A stretch of DNA of 64,000 nucleotides from Alkanindiges illinoisensis (GCF_004377485.1 NZ_SNTY01000025.1:62001-126000); one strand, 5' to 3'. Positions 1-9,891 are shown, numbered from the stretch's first letter. Numbers and translations: made by a program. Notes: a model not told the origin generated them from the letters alone.

Positions 1-308
1 TTTTCAATGACTTTCGATAACACAAAACGTGACTTGATGAGCTCAACTTCGGTTTGCGCTGGTGATTGAACTTCCATTAGGTTGGCAACATCACCCAGCA
101 ACGCAGTGGACATATTTTTGTTATCTTCAACCTGAATCAACCCATTCACACTATAGGTTGGGCTGGTAATGCGCAGGTAAAGTAATGCCAGAAGCAGCGC
201 CAGCACGACACAGGCAACAATAATTTTCCATTGACGCAGGAGCATAAAAAATAATTGCTTGAGATCAATACTGTCGTCTGTATAAGTGCCTTGGTTTTGC
301 CCGCTCAT
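1..308 (-). CDS. wzc: Wzc polysaccharide co-polymerase/tyrosine autokinase, N-terminal part
   Basis: This gene is cut by the left window edge, so only about the first 102 residues are visible. The ATG lies at 306-308. The protein opens with a short acidic cytoplasmic stretch, a DLKQLFFMLLRQW segment and then a strong membrane helix (IIVACVVLALLLALLYL). A periplasmic part follows with VEDNKN and EVELIKSRFVLSKVIE. This is the N-terminal Wzz domain of Wzc-type bacterial tyrosine kinases, which control capsule chain length and partner Wza. The kinase domain would lie outside the window. It follows wzb and wza on the same strand, with about 129 bp between wzb and wzc. Confidence 0.88.
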   Translation of the reverse strand, partial: MSGQNQGTYTDDSIDLKQLFFMLLRQWKIIVACVVLALLLALLYLRITSPTYSVNGLIQVEDNKNMSTALLGDVANLMEVQSPAQTEVELIKSRFVLSKVIE

Positions 309-437
309 TATTTAATCCAGATCTTTAATTTATCAATCGCAATAACAGCACTTGCACCCAACCATTGACCGAATCCACATAAGGGTTTGATCAAACTCCT
401 GTGTATCATTGCGCAAGTTACTGTCATTGTAAGAATG

Positions 438-872
438 TTATCCCACCAATTTTTCATGCCATGCCTTAATGCCGCTAATAATCATATCCCGGGCATAAAT
501 AAAGGCACCTTTAGGCTGCTGATAGGGGTCAGGAATTTCCTGATGCTGCCAGTGCCCTAGCAAAAATGTCTTTCCCCGGGCAAAAGGCCATTGTTTTTCC
601 ACCAGCTTTAATTGACCTTTGGTCATCACAAAGATCAGGTCAGCTTGCCTCAGCAGTTCTGTGTTTACCTTTTGCGCGCGATGGGCTGAAATATCAATTT
701 CCATTTCCTGCATCAGGCCAACGGCATGCTCATCCGCTGGATAATCCACTAATCCCTGTAAACCAGCAGACAAAACTTTCTTGTCTGGAAAATACTGTTT
801 GAGCAAGCCTTCTGCCATCGGACTACGGCAAATATTACCGGTACACAGCACCAAAATGGTTTCAAATTCCAC
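438..872 (-). CDS. wzb: Wzb low-molecular-weight protein tyrosine phosphatase
   Basis: A 144-residue LMW-PTP. The P-loop near the N-terminus reads LCTGNICRSP (nucleophile Cys then Arg), and the general-acid motif is DPY near residue 115 (IPDPYQQ). In capsule and exopolysaccharide systems Wzb dephosphorylates the tyrosine kinase Wzc in the cytoplasm, and its position between wza and wzc supports that role. The start codon is GTG and I see no strong ribosome site before it. It lies only 15 bp after the wza stop, so it is probably cotranscribed and perhaps translationally coupled. The length is normal for the family. Confidence 0.93.
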   Translation of the reverse strand: MEFETILVLCTGNICRSPMAEGLLKQYFPDKKVLSAGLQGLVDYPADEHAVGLMQEMEIDISAHRAQKVNTELLRQADLIFVMTKGQLKLVEKQWPFARGKTFLLGHWQHQEIPDPYQQPKGAFIYARDMIISGIKAWHEKLVG

Positions 873-887
873 AATTTGCTGCCATGG

Positions 888-2057
888 TTAGTTGCCATTA
901 CCAATCAGCTGCCCGGTTCGAATCACATTAGCTGAAGGTAATAACAGATTCAGTACCCGGCTCCAGCGCGCAAGTCCACTGGCATCGACATAAATAAGGT
1001 CACGTGGCTGTACCGCAAAACGCTGCGCCAGTGCCAGACTGGTAAAAGACGATAGATCCAGCTGATAAACTGTGGCCAGATTGCCTTGAGCATTGTCACG
1101 CAGGACATAAACTTTGGCTGGATTGGCACTTAACGGGTTTAAGCCTGCCCCTTCACCAATCACATCAGCCAGACTCATGCCCTGTTCACGCAGGATTAAA
1201 GGTGCTGGTCGGCCAGCTTCACCCAAAAAGTAAATTTTGCGGCTTTCACGTGACAGGATATGAACTTCATCGCCATTCTGGATGTAGAGCTGATTAGGAG
1301 ACAAGCCCTGTTTTTGCAGATCCAGTAAGCCAAACTGATAATTTACCCCGTTACGGGTCAGGCTAATGGCATTCAGGTCACCGGTATTGAGCATACCGCC
1401 TGCGGCACTTAACGCCCCGTATAAGTTGACAGGTTCATCTGAAATCACGTATTGGCCCGGCAAGCGCACTTCACCACCCACAAAAAACTTGCGACCCTTA
1501 TACTGTAATACTTTGATTTGTGCATCGGGCTGCTTGAGGTATCGGCTTAGCCGCTGGTTTAATTCACGTTGTAAGGCAGTAACTGTTTTACCCTGTGCCC
1601 GGATTTGCTTGATTAACGGAAAGGACAGATTGCCTTCCTGATCAATTTTAAAGCCAACTTGCTCAGCATTGTTTTGCGTAATATTTGTTGCTGCGGGAGT
1701 AATTTCCGGATAAGCCCATAAATAAATGGACAGCACGTCGCCTTTTTGCAATACATAATTACCCGCAGGCTGCTGTTCAAATAGCTGGTTTAACGCCTGA
1801 TTAAAGCTGGTTTGCGGGGAAGCCTGAGCCATGCTCAGTTGATTAGCAACATCGGCAGTAACCGGAACCAATTGAACTTGCAGCCCATTGCTTAAGGGCG
1901 TGACTTCCTGTGGCATTTCCGGCAGGTCATCAGCACGCATCCCAGGAATCAGGCTACAGCCATTCATTAGCATTGCACAAAGAATTGGCATAGCCCACTG
2001 CAATGTTCTGGTTTGATACGCTCTAGCATGACGATTTATGGTTAAAAAATATCGCAC
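888..2057 (-). CDS. wza: Wza outer-membrane polysaccharide export lipoprotein
   Basis: This is the outer-membrane export channel for capsule or exopolysaccharide. I chose a GTG start at 2057 because AAGGA sits 7 bases upstream; an in-frame ATG at 2132 has no ribosome site and would add 25 residues. With this start the N-terminus is a basic region, a hydrophobic segment and a lipobox (LMNGC, Cys about residue 34), as expected of a lipoprotein. The body shows the poly-export domain (YVLQKGDVLSIYLWAYPEI, then FKIDQEGNLSFPLI) followed by SLBB repeats (FFVGGEVRLPGQYVI; IYFLGEAGRPAPLIL). The C-terminus (ARWSRVLNLLLPS) fits the amphipathic pore helix. The gene heads a wza-wzb-wzc operon. No capsule biosynthesis genes lie on the right side, unlike the usual Acinetobacter K locus. 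Confidence 0.93.
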   Translation of the reverse strand: MRYFLTINRHARAYQTRTLQWAMPILCAMLMNGCSLIPGMRADDLPEMPQEVTPLSNGLQVQLVPVTADVANQLSMAQASPQTSFNQALNQLFEQQPAGNYVLQKGDVLSIYLWAYPEITPAATNITQNNAEQVGFKIDQEGNLSFPLIKQIRAQGKTVTALQRELNQRLSRYLKQPDAQIKVLQYKGRKFFVGGEVRLPGQYVISDEPVNLYGALSAAGGMLNTGDLNAISLTRNGVNYQFGLLDLQKQGLSPNQLYIQNGDEVHILSRESRKIYFLGEAGRPAPLILREQGMSLADVIGEGAGLNPLSANPAKVYVLRDNAQGNLATVYQLDLSSFTSLALAQRFAVQPRDLIYVDASGLARWSRVLNLLLPSANVIRTGQLIGNGN

Positions 2058-2195
2058 TAAAGGGTCCTTTTGGCTGAACAGCTGATGATTAAATGACGAG
2101 AAGCAATTGCGCTTGGATTGTGAAAGATTCATAGATAACTTGCAAGCTTCACCTTAATTTATCCCCAGCTTTTGTGTTCCTGTTTCGATTAGATG

Positions 2196-2216
2196 CACTA
2201 AAAATTGAGTTTAGTG
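2196..2216. promoter_or_regulatory. Perfect 7-bp inverted repeat upstream of wza
   Basis: CACTAAA and TTTAGTG face each other across a 7-base spacer, about 140 bp upstream of the chosen wza start and between wza and the actP terminator. It could be an operator for the export operon or a hairpin in its leader. I see no RfaH-type ops element here. Confidence 0.3.
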
Positions 2217-2299
2217 AGTGTGATGGATATAAAAAACGCGAATAAATCATATTTGGCTCTAAAAAGCACGCTTCTTTACTTACTTTTCGATGAAATGCA

Positions 2300-2329
2300 A
2301 AAGCGTCCTGACCAGTATCAGAACGCTTT
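2300..2329 (-). terminator. Rho-independent terminator after actP
   Basis: A 12-bp stem with one mismatch (AAAGCGTcCTGA against TCAGaACGCTTT), a 6-base loop, and a short T-run on the minus strand. It lies 55 bp past the actP stop and before wza, which separates the yjcH-actP and wza-wzb-wzc units. Confidence 0.75.
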
Positions 2330-2384
2330 AAAATTTTACGTTAGCAGGAAAGATGGTTAGAACTTAAAACAGCATATGGTGAGT

Positions 2385-4145
2385 TTAATGATCCTGTGCA
2401 CCAGATGCACCTACCCCGGTCATGGAACGAACAAACTGGGCATCAAAACGGGCTTTTTCACGCTGAGCACGCGCTGATTTATCAGTCACTGAAAACAGCC
2501 AGCAGGCAGCAAATGACAGTACCATGGAAAATAGCGCTGGATTGCTATACGGCAGTGGCGCACTGTCACCCAGTTTTAAGGTATCAACCCAAACGGCTTT
2601 GGTGAAGAAGATCAGCACGACGGCACTAATCAGTCCCAGCCAGCCGCCAATGGTGGCCCCACGCGTTGTTAATCCTTTCCAGAACATGGACAGCACCAGC
2701 ACCGGGAAATTGGCCGAAGCAGCCACGGCAAAGGCCAGCCCGACCATAAACGCCACATTTTGCTTTTCAAACACAATACCGAGGAACATGGCAAAAATTG
2801 CCAGCACTACGGTGGCAATCTTGGACACCCGCAACTGGGAAGCTTCGGTGGTTTGACCTTTTTTAAACACATTGGCATACAGGTCATGCGATACCGCAGA
2901 GGCACCAGACAGGGTTAAGCCCGCAACTACAGCCAAGATGGTGGCAAAGGCTACCGCAGAAATAAAGCCTAAGAACCAGTTACCAGCCACCGCATGCGCC
3001 AGATGCACGGCAGCCATATTGCCGCCGCCAATCAGTTCCAGCTTGCCGGACATGGCCATTTTGGCAGTATCCAGATAGGCCGGATTTTGCGATACAAATA
3101 AAATGGCACCAAAGCCAATAATAAAGGTCAGCAGGTAAAAGTAGCCAATAAACCCGGTGGCAACCACCACGGATTTGCGGGCTTCCTTGGCATCTTTAAC
3201 GGTAAAGAAGCGCATCAGGATATGTGGCAGGCCAGCGGTACCAAACATCAGTGCCAGACCTAGGGAAATCGCATCAACCGGATTGGAAATCAAACCGCCG
3301 GGGCCCATGATTTTGGTGGCCTCAGCCGTGGTGATGTCATGGGCAGTGCCATAGGCGGCAATAGCCTGATTGAACATATTGCTAAAACTAAAGCCAACTT
3401 CCTTGAGCACCATAAACGCCATAAAGGTAGCACCACTCAGCAACATGGCTGCCTTGATGATTTGCACCCAGGTGGTGGCGAGCATGCCGCCAAACATCAC
3501 ATAGGCCATCATCAGCAGGCCCACAATAATAACGGCAATGTTGTAGTCAAGCCCAAACAGCAGCTTGATAAGCTGGCCTGCGCCAACCATTTGTGCAATC
3601 AAATAAAATGCTACAACAACCAGTGAGTTAACGGCAGCCATTGCCCGCACTGGTTTTTCTTCCAGCCGGAATGACGCCACATCGGAAAAGTTGTATTTGC
3701 CCAGGTTACGCAGGCGTTCTGCCACCAGAAACAGGACAATGGGCCAGCCCACCATAAAACCCAGTGAGTACAGCAGCCCATCATAGCCGGAGGCAAACAC
3801 CATGGCAGAAATCCCTAAAAAGGAAGCTGCGGACATAAAGTCACCCGCAATGGCCAGTCCGTTTTGGAAGCCGGTAATGCCACCACCCGCAGTGTAAAAA
3901 TCCTTGGTGGAGTTGGTTCTTTTGGCAGCCCACTTGGTAATTAGCAAGGTAGCAGCCACAAAAATCATAAACATGATAATGGCGGTCCAGTTGGTGGCCT
4001 GCTTATCGGCAACTCCCAGATCTGGTGAGGCATAAGCCATGCTGGTAATACCTGAAGCATAGGCCAGTGTTGCCATAGACATGAATGACTGCCTAAGTTT
4101 GGCCAGCGCCAGTCGGGTTGCGCCCTGCTTTGCTGAAAAATGCAT
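2385..4145 (-). CDS. actP: Acetate permease ActP (sodium:solute symporter family)
   Basis: An SSS-family (SLC5) inner-membrane symporter that takes up acetate and related short carboxylates. I place the start at the ATG at 4143-4145 (MHFSAKQ), 1 bp after the yjcH stop; a longer reading frame would run back into yjcH. The roughly 586-residue product has a signal-like N-terminal helix, then many membrane segments. Hallmark stretches include [24 protein letters not shown] and [17 protein letters not shown]. It is tightly paired with yjcH, as in E. coli yjcH-actP. Neighbouring crbS, crbR and acs place it in an acetate-scavenging regulon. Confidence 0.95.
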   Translation of the reverse strand: MHFSAKQGATRLALAKLRQSFMSMATLAYASGITSMAYASPDLGVADKQATNWTAIIMFMIFVAATLLITKWAAKRTNSTKDFYTAGGGITGFQNGLAIAGDFMSAASFLGISAMVFASGYDGLLYSLGFMVGWPIVLFLVAERLRNLGKYNFSDVASFRLEEKPVRAMAAVNSLVVVAFYLIAQMVGAGQLIKLLFGLDYNIAVIIVGLLMMAYVMFGGMLATTWVQIIKAAMLLSGATFMAFMVLKEVGFSFSNMFNQAIAAYGTAHDITTAEATKIMGPGGLISNPVDAISLGLALMFGTAGLPHILMRFFTVKDAKEARKSVVVATGFIGYFYLLTFIIGFGAILFVSQNPAYLDTAKMAMSGKLELIGGGNMAAVHLAHAVAGNWFLGFISAVAFATILAVVAGLTLSGASAVSHDLYANVFKKGQTTEASQLRVSKIATVVLAIFAMFLGIVFEKQNVAFMVGLAFAVAASANFPVLVLSMFWKGLTTRGATIGGWLGLISAVVLIFFTKAVWVDTLKLGDSAPLPYSNPALFSMVLSFAACWLFSVTDKSARAQREKARFDAQFVRSMTGVGASGAQDH

Positions 4146-4146
4146 G

Positions 4147-4548
4147 TTAGCGTGCTCCCTGCTGATGGTTAGTGCCAGTCTTATGCGCATTAATATCATT
4201 GACCACGTCCTGGGTCAGGCGCTCATGTTCTCCATTGGCAATCACCGAATACACGGCACAGAGCACAAATGCGGCCACAATTACGCCAATACCCAGCGGA
4301 ATTCCCCAGGTAATGACTCCACCACTAAACGAGCTGTGCAGGAAGTCCGGCGCGTAGGCTACCAGCAAGATAAAGCCAATATAAATAATCAGCATCAGGG
4401 CTGACAGGCTCCAGCTAAGCGTTCGTTTTTTTTGAACCAGCAGTTTAAACTTTGGATTATTCAGCACTGCCTGAACGTGACTATCTTCTGCATTACTCTC
4501 TGGCTTATCACCGGGCCTTGCGCTGCTTTCTGTCGCGCTATTTTCCAT
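4147..4548 (-). CDS. yjcH: YjcH-type DUF485 membrane protein paired with ActP
   Basis: A 133-residue DUF485 protein. The start is taken as the ATG at 4546-4548 because GAGGTG lies just upstream; an in-frame GTG 12 bases earlier overlaps that ribosome site. A charged N-terminus precedes the conserved [17 protein letters not shown] segment and two membrane helices. This small protein is almost always encoded before actP, and its exact role is not settled. It is separated from actP by 1 bp, so the pair is one transcription unit. Transcription diverges from crbS. Confidence 0.9.
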   Translation of the reverse strand: MENSATESSARPGDKPESNAEDSHVQAVLNNPKFKLLVQKKRTLSWSLSALMLIIYIGFILLVAYAPDFLHSSFSGGVITWGIPLGIGVIVAAFVLCAVYSVIANGEHERLTQDVVNDINAHKTGTNHQQGAR

Positions 4549-4649
4549 GTTACACCTCACTTTTTAACAAACAGCCAACCGTGGCCGCTGGGCGTTTATT
4601 CGCCAATTTTATGCATTTGACAGTAGCAACTTGCGCTACACTTGAAACT

Positions 4650-4663
4650 TAGACTTTGGTCTA
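4650..4663. promoter_or_regulatory. Palindrome between yjcH and crbS, candidate regulator site
   Basis: TAGAC-tttg-GTCTA is a perfect inverted repeat in the 164-bp divergent region. It is about 100 bp upstream of yjcH and about 50 bp upstream of crbS. Its ACCAAAG core (reverse strand) recurs upstream of acs at 13444-13459, so it may be a CrbR-binding site. This is inference from shared bases only. Confidence 0.35.
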
Positions 4664-4712
4664 GAAGGAATTTTGCTCCTTAAAACAGCGCTATCATGCA
4701 AGGATGACGTCG

Positions 4713-7700
4713 ATGGGTACACTGATGAACAGCTGGTTGGTGATTGGTGTTTTGGCCATTTATATTGCTGCATTGTTTGCCTGTGCGTTCTTTGGCGAAA
4801 AATATGCCTGTCGCCTAAGCCAGCGTGGCCGCATGCTGATGTTTAGCCTGACGCTGGGTGTGTATTGTTCATCCTGGACGTTTTATGGCGCTGTAGGTGA
4901 AACCGTTCGCAACGGCATTGGCTTTTTGCCGATCTATCTGGGGCCTTTGCTGTTTTTATGCTTTGCCTATGATGTCTGGCGCAGGCTGGGCAATATCCGT
5001 CAGCGCCAGCCCATTTCATCCATTGCCGATTTTATTGCTGCACGTTATGGCAAATCCGGTTTTCTGGCGGCACTGGTTACCATTCTGGCGGTGATTGCGA
5101 TTCTGCCCTATCTGGCCCTGCAGTTACGGGCGATTGCCTTAAGTACGGTGGTGCTGCTGGATCAGCATGAAAATGCAGCCATTACCACACATGGCGTGTT
5201 GCTGCTAACTGCCCTGCTGGCGGGTATTGCCATGCTATTTGGCACCCGGCAGGCCGCAAGCAATGGCCAGCAGGGTGGCCTGATGGTGGCCGTGGCGTTT
5301 GAATCGGCAGTTAAGTTGCTGGCACTAATCATCGTGGCGCTATTTGTGCTGCTGTTTAGCCAGCATCCCGTAGAACAGATTGGGCGCGACATTGGTGTGA
5401 CTTTTCAGCAAATCCAGCGCGAGGGCTTGCCCAATTCCTTCTGGACGCAAACCCTGCTGGCCGGGGCTGCCATTATTTGCCTGCCGCGCCAGTTTCATGT
5501 GGCGGTGGTGGAACTCAAAGACAAGCGTCATTTAAATGGCGCACGCTTCTGGTTTTCCGTGTATTTGTTGCTCATGGTTCTGGCAATTATTCCCATTGCC
5601 AGCTGGGCCTTGCACATGCCCAGCACCACACTGCCCGTTCCGGATGTGGCCGTGCTGATGCTGCCCGTAATGCATGAACAAACCTGGCTGGCCTTGCTGG
5701 CCTTTATTGGTGGGTTTTCTGCGGCAACCGGGATGCTGCTGGTGGCCACACTGGCACTATCCATTATGCTCAGCAACGACCTGATTCTACCGGCATTATG
5801 GCGCTTTAATTTATTAAGCAAAAATGATCAGCGCCTGTCGTACTGGATTCGCATGATTCGCCGGGTGTGTATTGGCGTGGTGATGCTGCTGGGCTATGTG
5901 GTGTATCGTATGTTGTCGGACACCAATCAGCTGTCTGCTTTTGGCCTGCTGGCCTTTAGTGCAGTGATCCAGTTTGCACCGGCACTAATTGGTGGCCTGT
6001 ACTGGCGTGGCGGCAGCTGTCATGGCGTGATCATTGGTCTGCTTGCCGGGTTTGCTTTATGGGGCTATACCCTGTTCTGGCCTGCCATTTTGCGCAATAT
6101 GCCCAGCTCGCATCAGGAATGGGCCTTGTCCCTGCTGTATCAGGGGCCGTGGCAGCAGCACTGGCTCAAGCCGGAAAGTCTGCTGGGGTTTTCCTCGCTT
6201 GACCCACTCACCCATGGCGTGCTGTGGTCCTTAGGGCTGAACCTGTTATTATATATTTTGGTGCCCAAATACAAACGCTTAAGCATTGCCGAGCAAATTC
6301 AGGCTGAAAGTTTTTTTAAACATGATGTGTATGAAGATGAACACTCAGCGTCTTCAAATGCCAACACTACAGCCGAATCACTGGAACAACTGGAACAGCA
6401 AACCCGCCTGAGTATTGATGACCTGATTGCACTATCCTCGCGTATTAATGGCCCGCAACGTACCGAAGCCGCCTTTATGCAGTTTGCGGCAGACAATCAT
6501 TTGCCTTTTGACAAAAAAATGCTGGCTGACCATCGCTGGTGGCGCTGTACCGAGCAATATCTAGCCAGTGCCGTTGGGGCAGCCTCCGCACGCACGCTAC
6601 TGACCACTGTGCTGGTAAACAACGGGCTGGCCGTAGGACAAGTGGTAAATATTCTGGATCAGGCCTCGCAATGGCAACGCTTTAACCAAAGCCTGCTAAT
6701 GATCATGATGGATTACATGACACAAGCCGTGAGCGTGGTGGATGCCGACATGCGACTGGTGGCCTGGAACAAGCGCTATCTGGAACTGTTTGATTACCCG
6801 GAAAATTTTGTCTACGTTGGCTGCCCAGTGGCAAACCTGATTCGCTATAATGCCGAACGTGGTGAATGCGGGCACGGTGATGTGGAAGACCATATTGCCA
6901 GGCGAATCATGTGGATGCGTGCTGGTAACCCGCATGAATTTGAACGGCAGCGCGCGGATGGCCGGATTATTGAGATGCGTGGGCACCCGATTACCGGCGG
7001 TGGCTTTGTCACCACCTATGCTGACATTACCGTGTACCGCCATACCGAAGCCCTGCTGGAAGCCCGGGTACAGGAACGCACCCAGCAGCTTGAGCGTGCC
7101 CTGCGTGAACAGCAGTATGCCCGCCAGCAGGCTGACCTTGCCAACACCTCCAAAACCCGATTTATTGCCGCTGCCAGCCATGATCTGTTGCAGCCCATGC
7201 ATGCGGCGCGCCTGTTTGCAGCGGCGCTGGAACATGCCAATTTGCCACCTGCCGATCAGGAAACCCTGCAACAACTGGATCGTGCCCTGCATGGTGCCGA
7301 AAGCATCATGACGGCCTTGCTGGACATTGCCCGGCTGGATGGCAATGGCATGAAGCCCAACCTCACCGAATTTGCCCTGAATGATTTGCTGCATGACCTA
7401 CAGGTGCAATTTCAGCCCATTGCCGAACAACGCGGCCTGCAACTGCGGGTTCATGCCACCCGGTTATGGGTTAAAACCGACCCGCAATGGTTACGCCGCA
7501 TGTTGCAGAATTTTGTCAGCAATGCCCTACGCTATACTGCACAAGGCCGGGTAGTGGTCGGGGTGATGGGGAGTGGTAGCCAGCCGGATCATTTACGTGT
7601 TGGCGTGTGGGATACCGGTCCCGGCATTGCTGAGGCGCAGCAGGCACAGTTATTTGCCGAGTTCCAGCGTGCTGGCCACACTTCACCCTGGGGCGAACAA

Positions 7701-8222
7701 GGTATTGGTTTGGGTCTGGCGATTGTTGAGCGCATGGCCAAACGGCTGGGACACCAGATTAGTTTTCACTCCAAGGTAGATCATGGCTCGTGTTTTATGC
7801 TGGAATTACCCACCGTACAGCCACGTCAGCAAACAGTGAGCAGCAGTGCTCCGGTTCAAAATACCCTGACCAGCCTGAAGGTACTGTGTTTGGACAATGA
7901 CCTTACCATTTTGCAGGGCATGCAGCTTTTGCTGGACAAATGGGGCTGTCAGTTGTTTCTGGCACAAACACCGGAACAGGCACGGCAGATCCTGAGCACC
8001 GAAACCATTCAGGTGCTTCTGGTGGATCAGCATCTGGATGCAGACATTGAAGGGCTTGAATTTTTGCTCAAATACAACAGCAACAAGATTCCTGCCGCTC
8101 TGATTACTGCAGACAGCAACCCTGACCTACCGCAGATTGTGAAAGAGCACAGTATTGTCCTGCTTAAAAAACCACTCAAGCCTGCTGCCTTGCGTGCCTT
8201 TCTGGCTGGCATTCGCGCTTAA
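4713..8222 (+). CDS. crbS: CrbS-type hybrid sensor histidine kinase with SLC5 transporter domain
   Basis: A very large hybrid kinase. About the first 560 residues are a multi-span SLC5/SSS transporter-like module starting WLVIGVLAIYIAALFACAFF. Next come a linker resembling the STAC region, a PAS domain (MIMMDYMTQAVSVVDADMRLVAWNKRY) and a short coiled coil. The kinase has a phosphoacceptor His in AASHDLLQP (about residue 823), an N-box (LQNFVSNALRYT) and glycine boxes (DTGPGI, GIGLGLAIV). A C-terminal receiver has Asp in LLVDQHL. CrbS with CrbR controls acs in Vibrio and Pseudomonas. The start is set at 4713 because AGGA lies 8 bases upstream; ATGs at 4704 and 4725 are alternatives. actP, crbR and acs nearby support the acetate role. 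Confidence 0.9.
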   Translation: MGTLMNSWLVIGVLAIYIAALFACAFFGEKYACRLSQRGRMLMFSLTLGVYCSSWTFYGAVGETVRNGIGFLPIYLGPLLFLCFAYDVWRRLGNIRQRQPISSIADFIAARYGKSGFLAALVTILAVIAILPYLALQLRAIALSTVVLLDQHENAAITTHGVLLLTALLAGIAMLFGTRQAASNGQQGGLMVAVAFESAVKLLALIIVALFVLLFSQHPVEQIGRDIGVTFQQIQREGLPNSFWTQTLLAGAAIICLPRQFHVAVVELKDKRHLNGARFWFSVYLLLMVLAIIPIASWALHMPSTTLPVPDVAVLMLPVMHEQTWLALLAFIGGFSAATGMLLVATLALSIMLSNDLILPALWRFNLLSKNDQRLSYWIRMIRRVCIGVVMLLGYVVYRMLSDTNQLSAFGLLAFSAVIQFAPALIGGLYWRGGSCHGVIIGLLAGFALWGYTLFWPAILRNMPSSHQEWALSLLYQGPWQQHWLKPESLLGFSSLDPLTHGVLWSLGLNLLLYILVPKYKRLSIAEQIQAESFFKHDVYEDEHSASSNANTTAESLEQLEQQTRLSIDDLIALSSRINGPQRTEAAFMQFAADNHLPFDKKMLADHRWWRCTEQYLASAVGAASARTLLTTVLVNNGLAVGQVVNILDQASQWQRFNQSLLMIMMDYMTQAVSVVDADMRLVAWNKRYLELFDYPENFVYVGCPVANLIRYNAERGECGHGDVEDHIARRIMWMRAGNPHEFERQRADGRIIEMRGHPITGGGFVTTYADITVYRHTEALLEARVQERTQQLERALREQQYARQQADLANTSKTRFIAAASHDLLQPMHAARLFAAALEHANLPPADQETLQQLDRALHGAESIMTALLDIARLDGNGMKPNLTEFALNDLLHDLQVQFQPIAEQRGLQLRVHATRLWVKTDPQWLRRMLQNFVSNALRYTAQGRVVVGVMGSGSQPDHLRVGVWDTGPGIAEAQQAQLFAEFQRAGHTSPWGEQGIGLGLAIVERMAKRLGHQISFHSKVDHGSCFMLELPTVQPRQQTVSSSAPVQNTLTSLKVLCLDNDLTILQGMQLLLDKWGCQLFLAQTPEQARQILSTETIQVLLVDQHLDADIEGLEFLLKYNSNKIPAALITADSNPDLPQIVKEHSIVLLKKPLKPAALRAFLAGIRA

Positions 8223-8257
8223 GGTGACGCGATACAATTTCACAACAGTGTTAAAAA

Positions 8258-8316
8258 AGCGCCAGCCTGCCAATTGGATGTTTTTTAAACAATTAATATA
8301 TGGTTGAGCTGGCGCT
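8258..8316. repeat. Widely spaced 9-bp inverted repeat downstream of crbS
   Basis: AGCGCCAGC (8258-8266) and GCTGGCGCT (8308-8316) are perfect reverse complements separated by 41 bases. A run of A precedes the left arm, so on the minus strand it would look like a terminator, although no minus-strand gene lies directly upstream. The 323-bp gap between crbS and the next gene (8223-8545) holds this structure and nothing else I can support. Confidence 0.5.
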
Positions 8317-8545
8317 AGACTTAAGTCCACTACAGAACAGCTGTGCACTCAAATATAAGATCAACAGCATTCACGCATTATTTTAGTGTGGCAATAGTTT
8401 ATACAGCAGCTTTATGCCCAGTAGGAACAGTGTCCTGTTATAGCGCAGCAATTTATAACGCGACCATGCAGCCATGCCACAGCTCATGTAATGCCTGTGT
8501 TTGTGTGAACTTCCAAGCCTCTGATTTAAGCATACTGTTTTAACC

Positions 8546-9331
8546 ATGGATGATTTTGTCATGACTACTGTGAATTCCAGCAATACCAATTCTACCCAGC
8601 AGTTTTACCAGCAATACAGTGCCAACCACTTTTTGCCCAGTATCAACTGGCAGTACTTGTTTAGCCAGAACCAGCTTTTACCGACGCAAGCGCTGGCCTT
8701 GCAAACTATCTATCAGGTCACGGTGCCTTTGGCGCTCACCACCTTAAAACGTCTGAATATTGATATTTTTGCCGAACATGAAAAAAAACCGCAGGGTCTT
8801 GGCCTGTTTGACAAACTGCGGGCACTGGAACCCAAACTAATTGAGCATCTGGTAGAAGCTTCCAGGCGTATGGATGAAAAAGTACGCCACCTGATCTGGA
8901 GCATGATGCTGCGTGGTGGTGCAGTTTTGGCATTTAAGGCCTGGCTGGGTAAGGTAAAAACCGGCGAAGAAAGCATTGATATGGGTTATTTTAATGAACT
9001 GGCCGACCTGCTTTGGCTAAAAACCGACCCTTATACCCTGGCAGAACAGTTTGCGGTTGACCCGCATGCCGAGCATGAGCACCTGTTCCTGTTTTATGAA
9101 GATCATGTATTGCTGGATCGCTTTAGCAATCTGGCTACGGCTGAGCTATTTGTCAAACTGGGACTCTATGACCCGGCATTTTTGTGCCTGAATGATGAAC
9201 AGGTACGCGATCATTTTGTGCAAAAAGGCCTTATTACTCAAAGTCAGGTGGATGATTTGATGGATTCCCTCAATCCCCTATTTACTGATATGCCACAAAG
9301 CCGGCAACGGGTCGTACATTTTTATCATTAA
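8546..9331 (+). CDS. Conserved-looking protein of unknown function, 261 aa
   Basis: I do not recognise this protein. Its base composition resembles the neighbouring core genes. It has no signal peptide or clear membrane segment and looks soluble and mainly helical. Notable stretches are LIEHLVEASRRMDEKVRHLIWSMMLRGGAVLAFKAWLG in the middle and a His/Asp/Glu-rich patch (DPHAEHEHLFLFYEDH) further on. A second in-frame ATG at 8561 is possible; neither start has a strong ribosome site. It sits between crbS and crbR, so a link to the acetate module is possible but not shown. A GU-containing hairpin at 9354-9387 may end the transcript. Confidence 0.7.
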   Translation: MDDFVMTTVNSSNTNSTQQFYQQYSANHFLPSINWQYLFSQNQLLPTQALALQTIYQVTVPLALTTLKRLNIDIFAEHEKKPQGLGLFDKLRALEPKLIEHLVEASRRMDEKVRHLIWSMMLRGGAVLAFKAWLGKVKTGEESIDMGYFNELADLLWLKTDPYTLAEQFAVDPHAEHEHLFLFYEDHVLLDRFSNLATAELFVKLGLYDPAFLCLNDEQVRDHFVQKGLITQSQVDDLMDSLNPLFTDMPQSRQRVVHFYH

Positions 9332-9353
9332 TGATTTTGGTGGATTAATGGTT

Positions 9354-9387
9354 AAGCCTGTGCTGGTTAAATGTCCAGCATGGGCTT
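9354..9387 (+). terminator. Hairpin after the 8546-9331 gene, possible terminator
   Basis: A 13-bp stem (AAGCCTGTGCTGG with CCAGCATGGGCTT) closes completely in plus-strand RNA if two G-U pairs are allowed, with an 8-base loop. There is no T-run after it, so intrinsic termination would be weak. Confidence 0.45.
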
Positions 9388-9588
9388 GCCAACAGTAGTA
9401 GTACATAATAACGTTAAATATCAATTTATCCTTTAAGAGTTTTTTCTTCTATGTTGAACTAAGTCTATCCAATACTGACAGTCTTATTTTTTTAATTATA
9501 CTGCTCTACTCTAAATTTATTTATATTTAAGACAAAAAAGCCTCGCATTTAAAATTCAGTTAATTTACTCCATATTCGATAAACAACC

Positions 9589-9891
9589 TCATTCTCTTCT
9601 CTTATATATAACTATGTTTGTATTATCAGGCCAGCTTAAATTATCACTGTTAATCATCGTCTTAATTTCATATTCTATCGCTGTCTGCTGATGTGATTCA
9701 TACTCTGCTCCCAAATCTTCAATTTCTTCTAAATCTTCTAAGGAATACTCCTCCAAAATAATATTTATAAAAAATTTTTCTTCAGATTTAGACATGTAAA
9801 CCATTCTAAAATTTGGAGAAATAACACCTAGTAGAACTTGAACAAAAATAAAACTCTGATTTGGCAATCCAGAAAATGATGCATCACACAT
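9589..9891 (-). CDS. Small acidic protein of unknown function, possibly immunity-like
   Basis: A 100-residue acidic protein with a good ribosome site (GAGAG, 6 bases before the ATG). An LLGVISPNFR motif is followed by an alternating hydrophobic/charged segment (KFFINIILEEYSLEDLEEIEDL). The pattern reminds me of short proteins that accompany toxin/immunity loci, but I cannot name a family. The gene and its flanks are clearly more AT-rich than crbS and crbR, which suggests later acquisition. No toxin gene lies beside it. Nothing else is evident in the 257-bp gaps on either side. Confidence 0.55.
   Translation of the reverse strand: MCDASFSGLPNQSFIFVQVLLGVISPNFRMVYMSKSEEKFFINIILEEYSLEDLEEIEDLGAEYESHQQTAIEYEIKTMINSDNLSWPDNTNIVIYKRRE

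Noticed and set aside
1-2132. A full capsule (K) locus
   Set aside because: Only wza, wzb and the start of wzc are visible; actP, not sugar-synthesis genes, lies on the other side.
6696-7394. A 232-codon minus-strand frame inside crbS
   Set aside because: It is a shadow of the strongly supported kinase frame, explained by codon bias.
8343-8543. A 66-codon plus-strand frame between crbS and the next gene
   Set aside because: No ribosome site, odd Cys-rich composition and no resemblance to known proteins; treated as chance.
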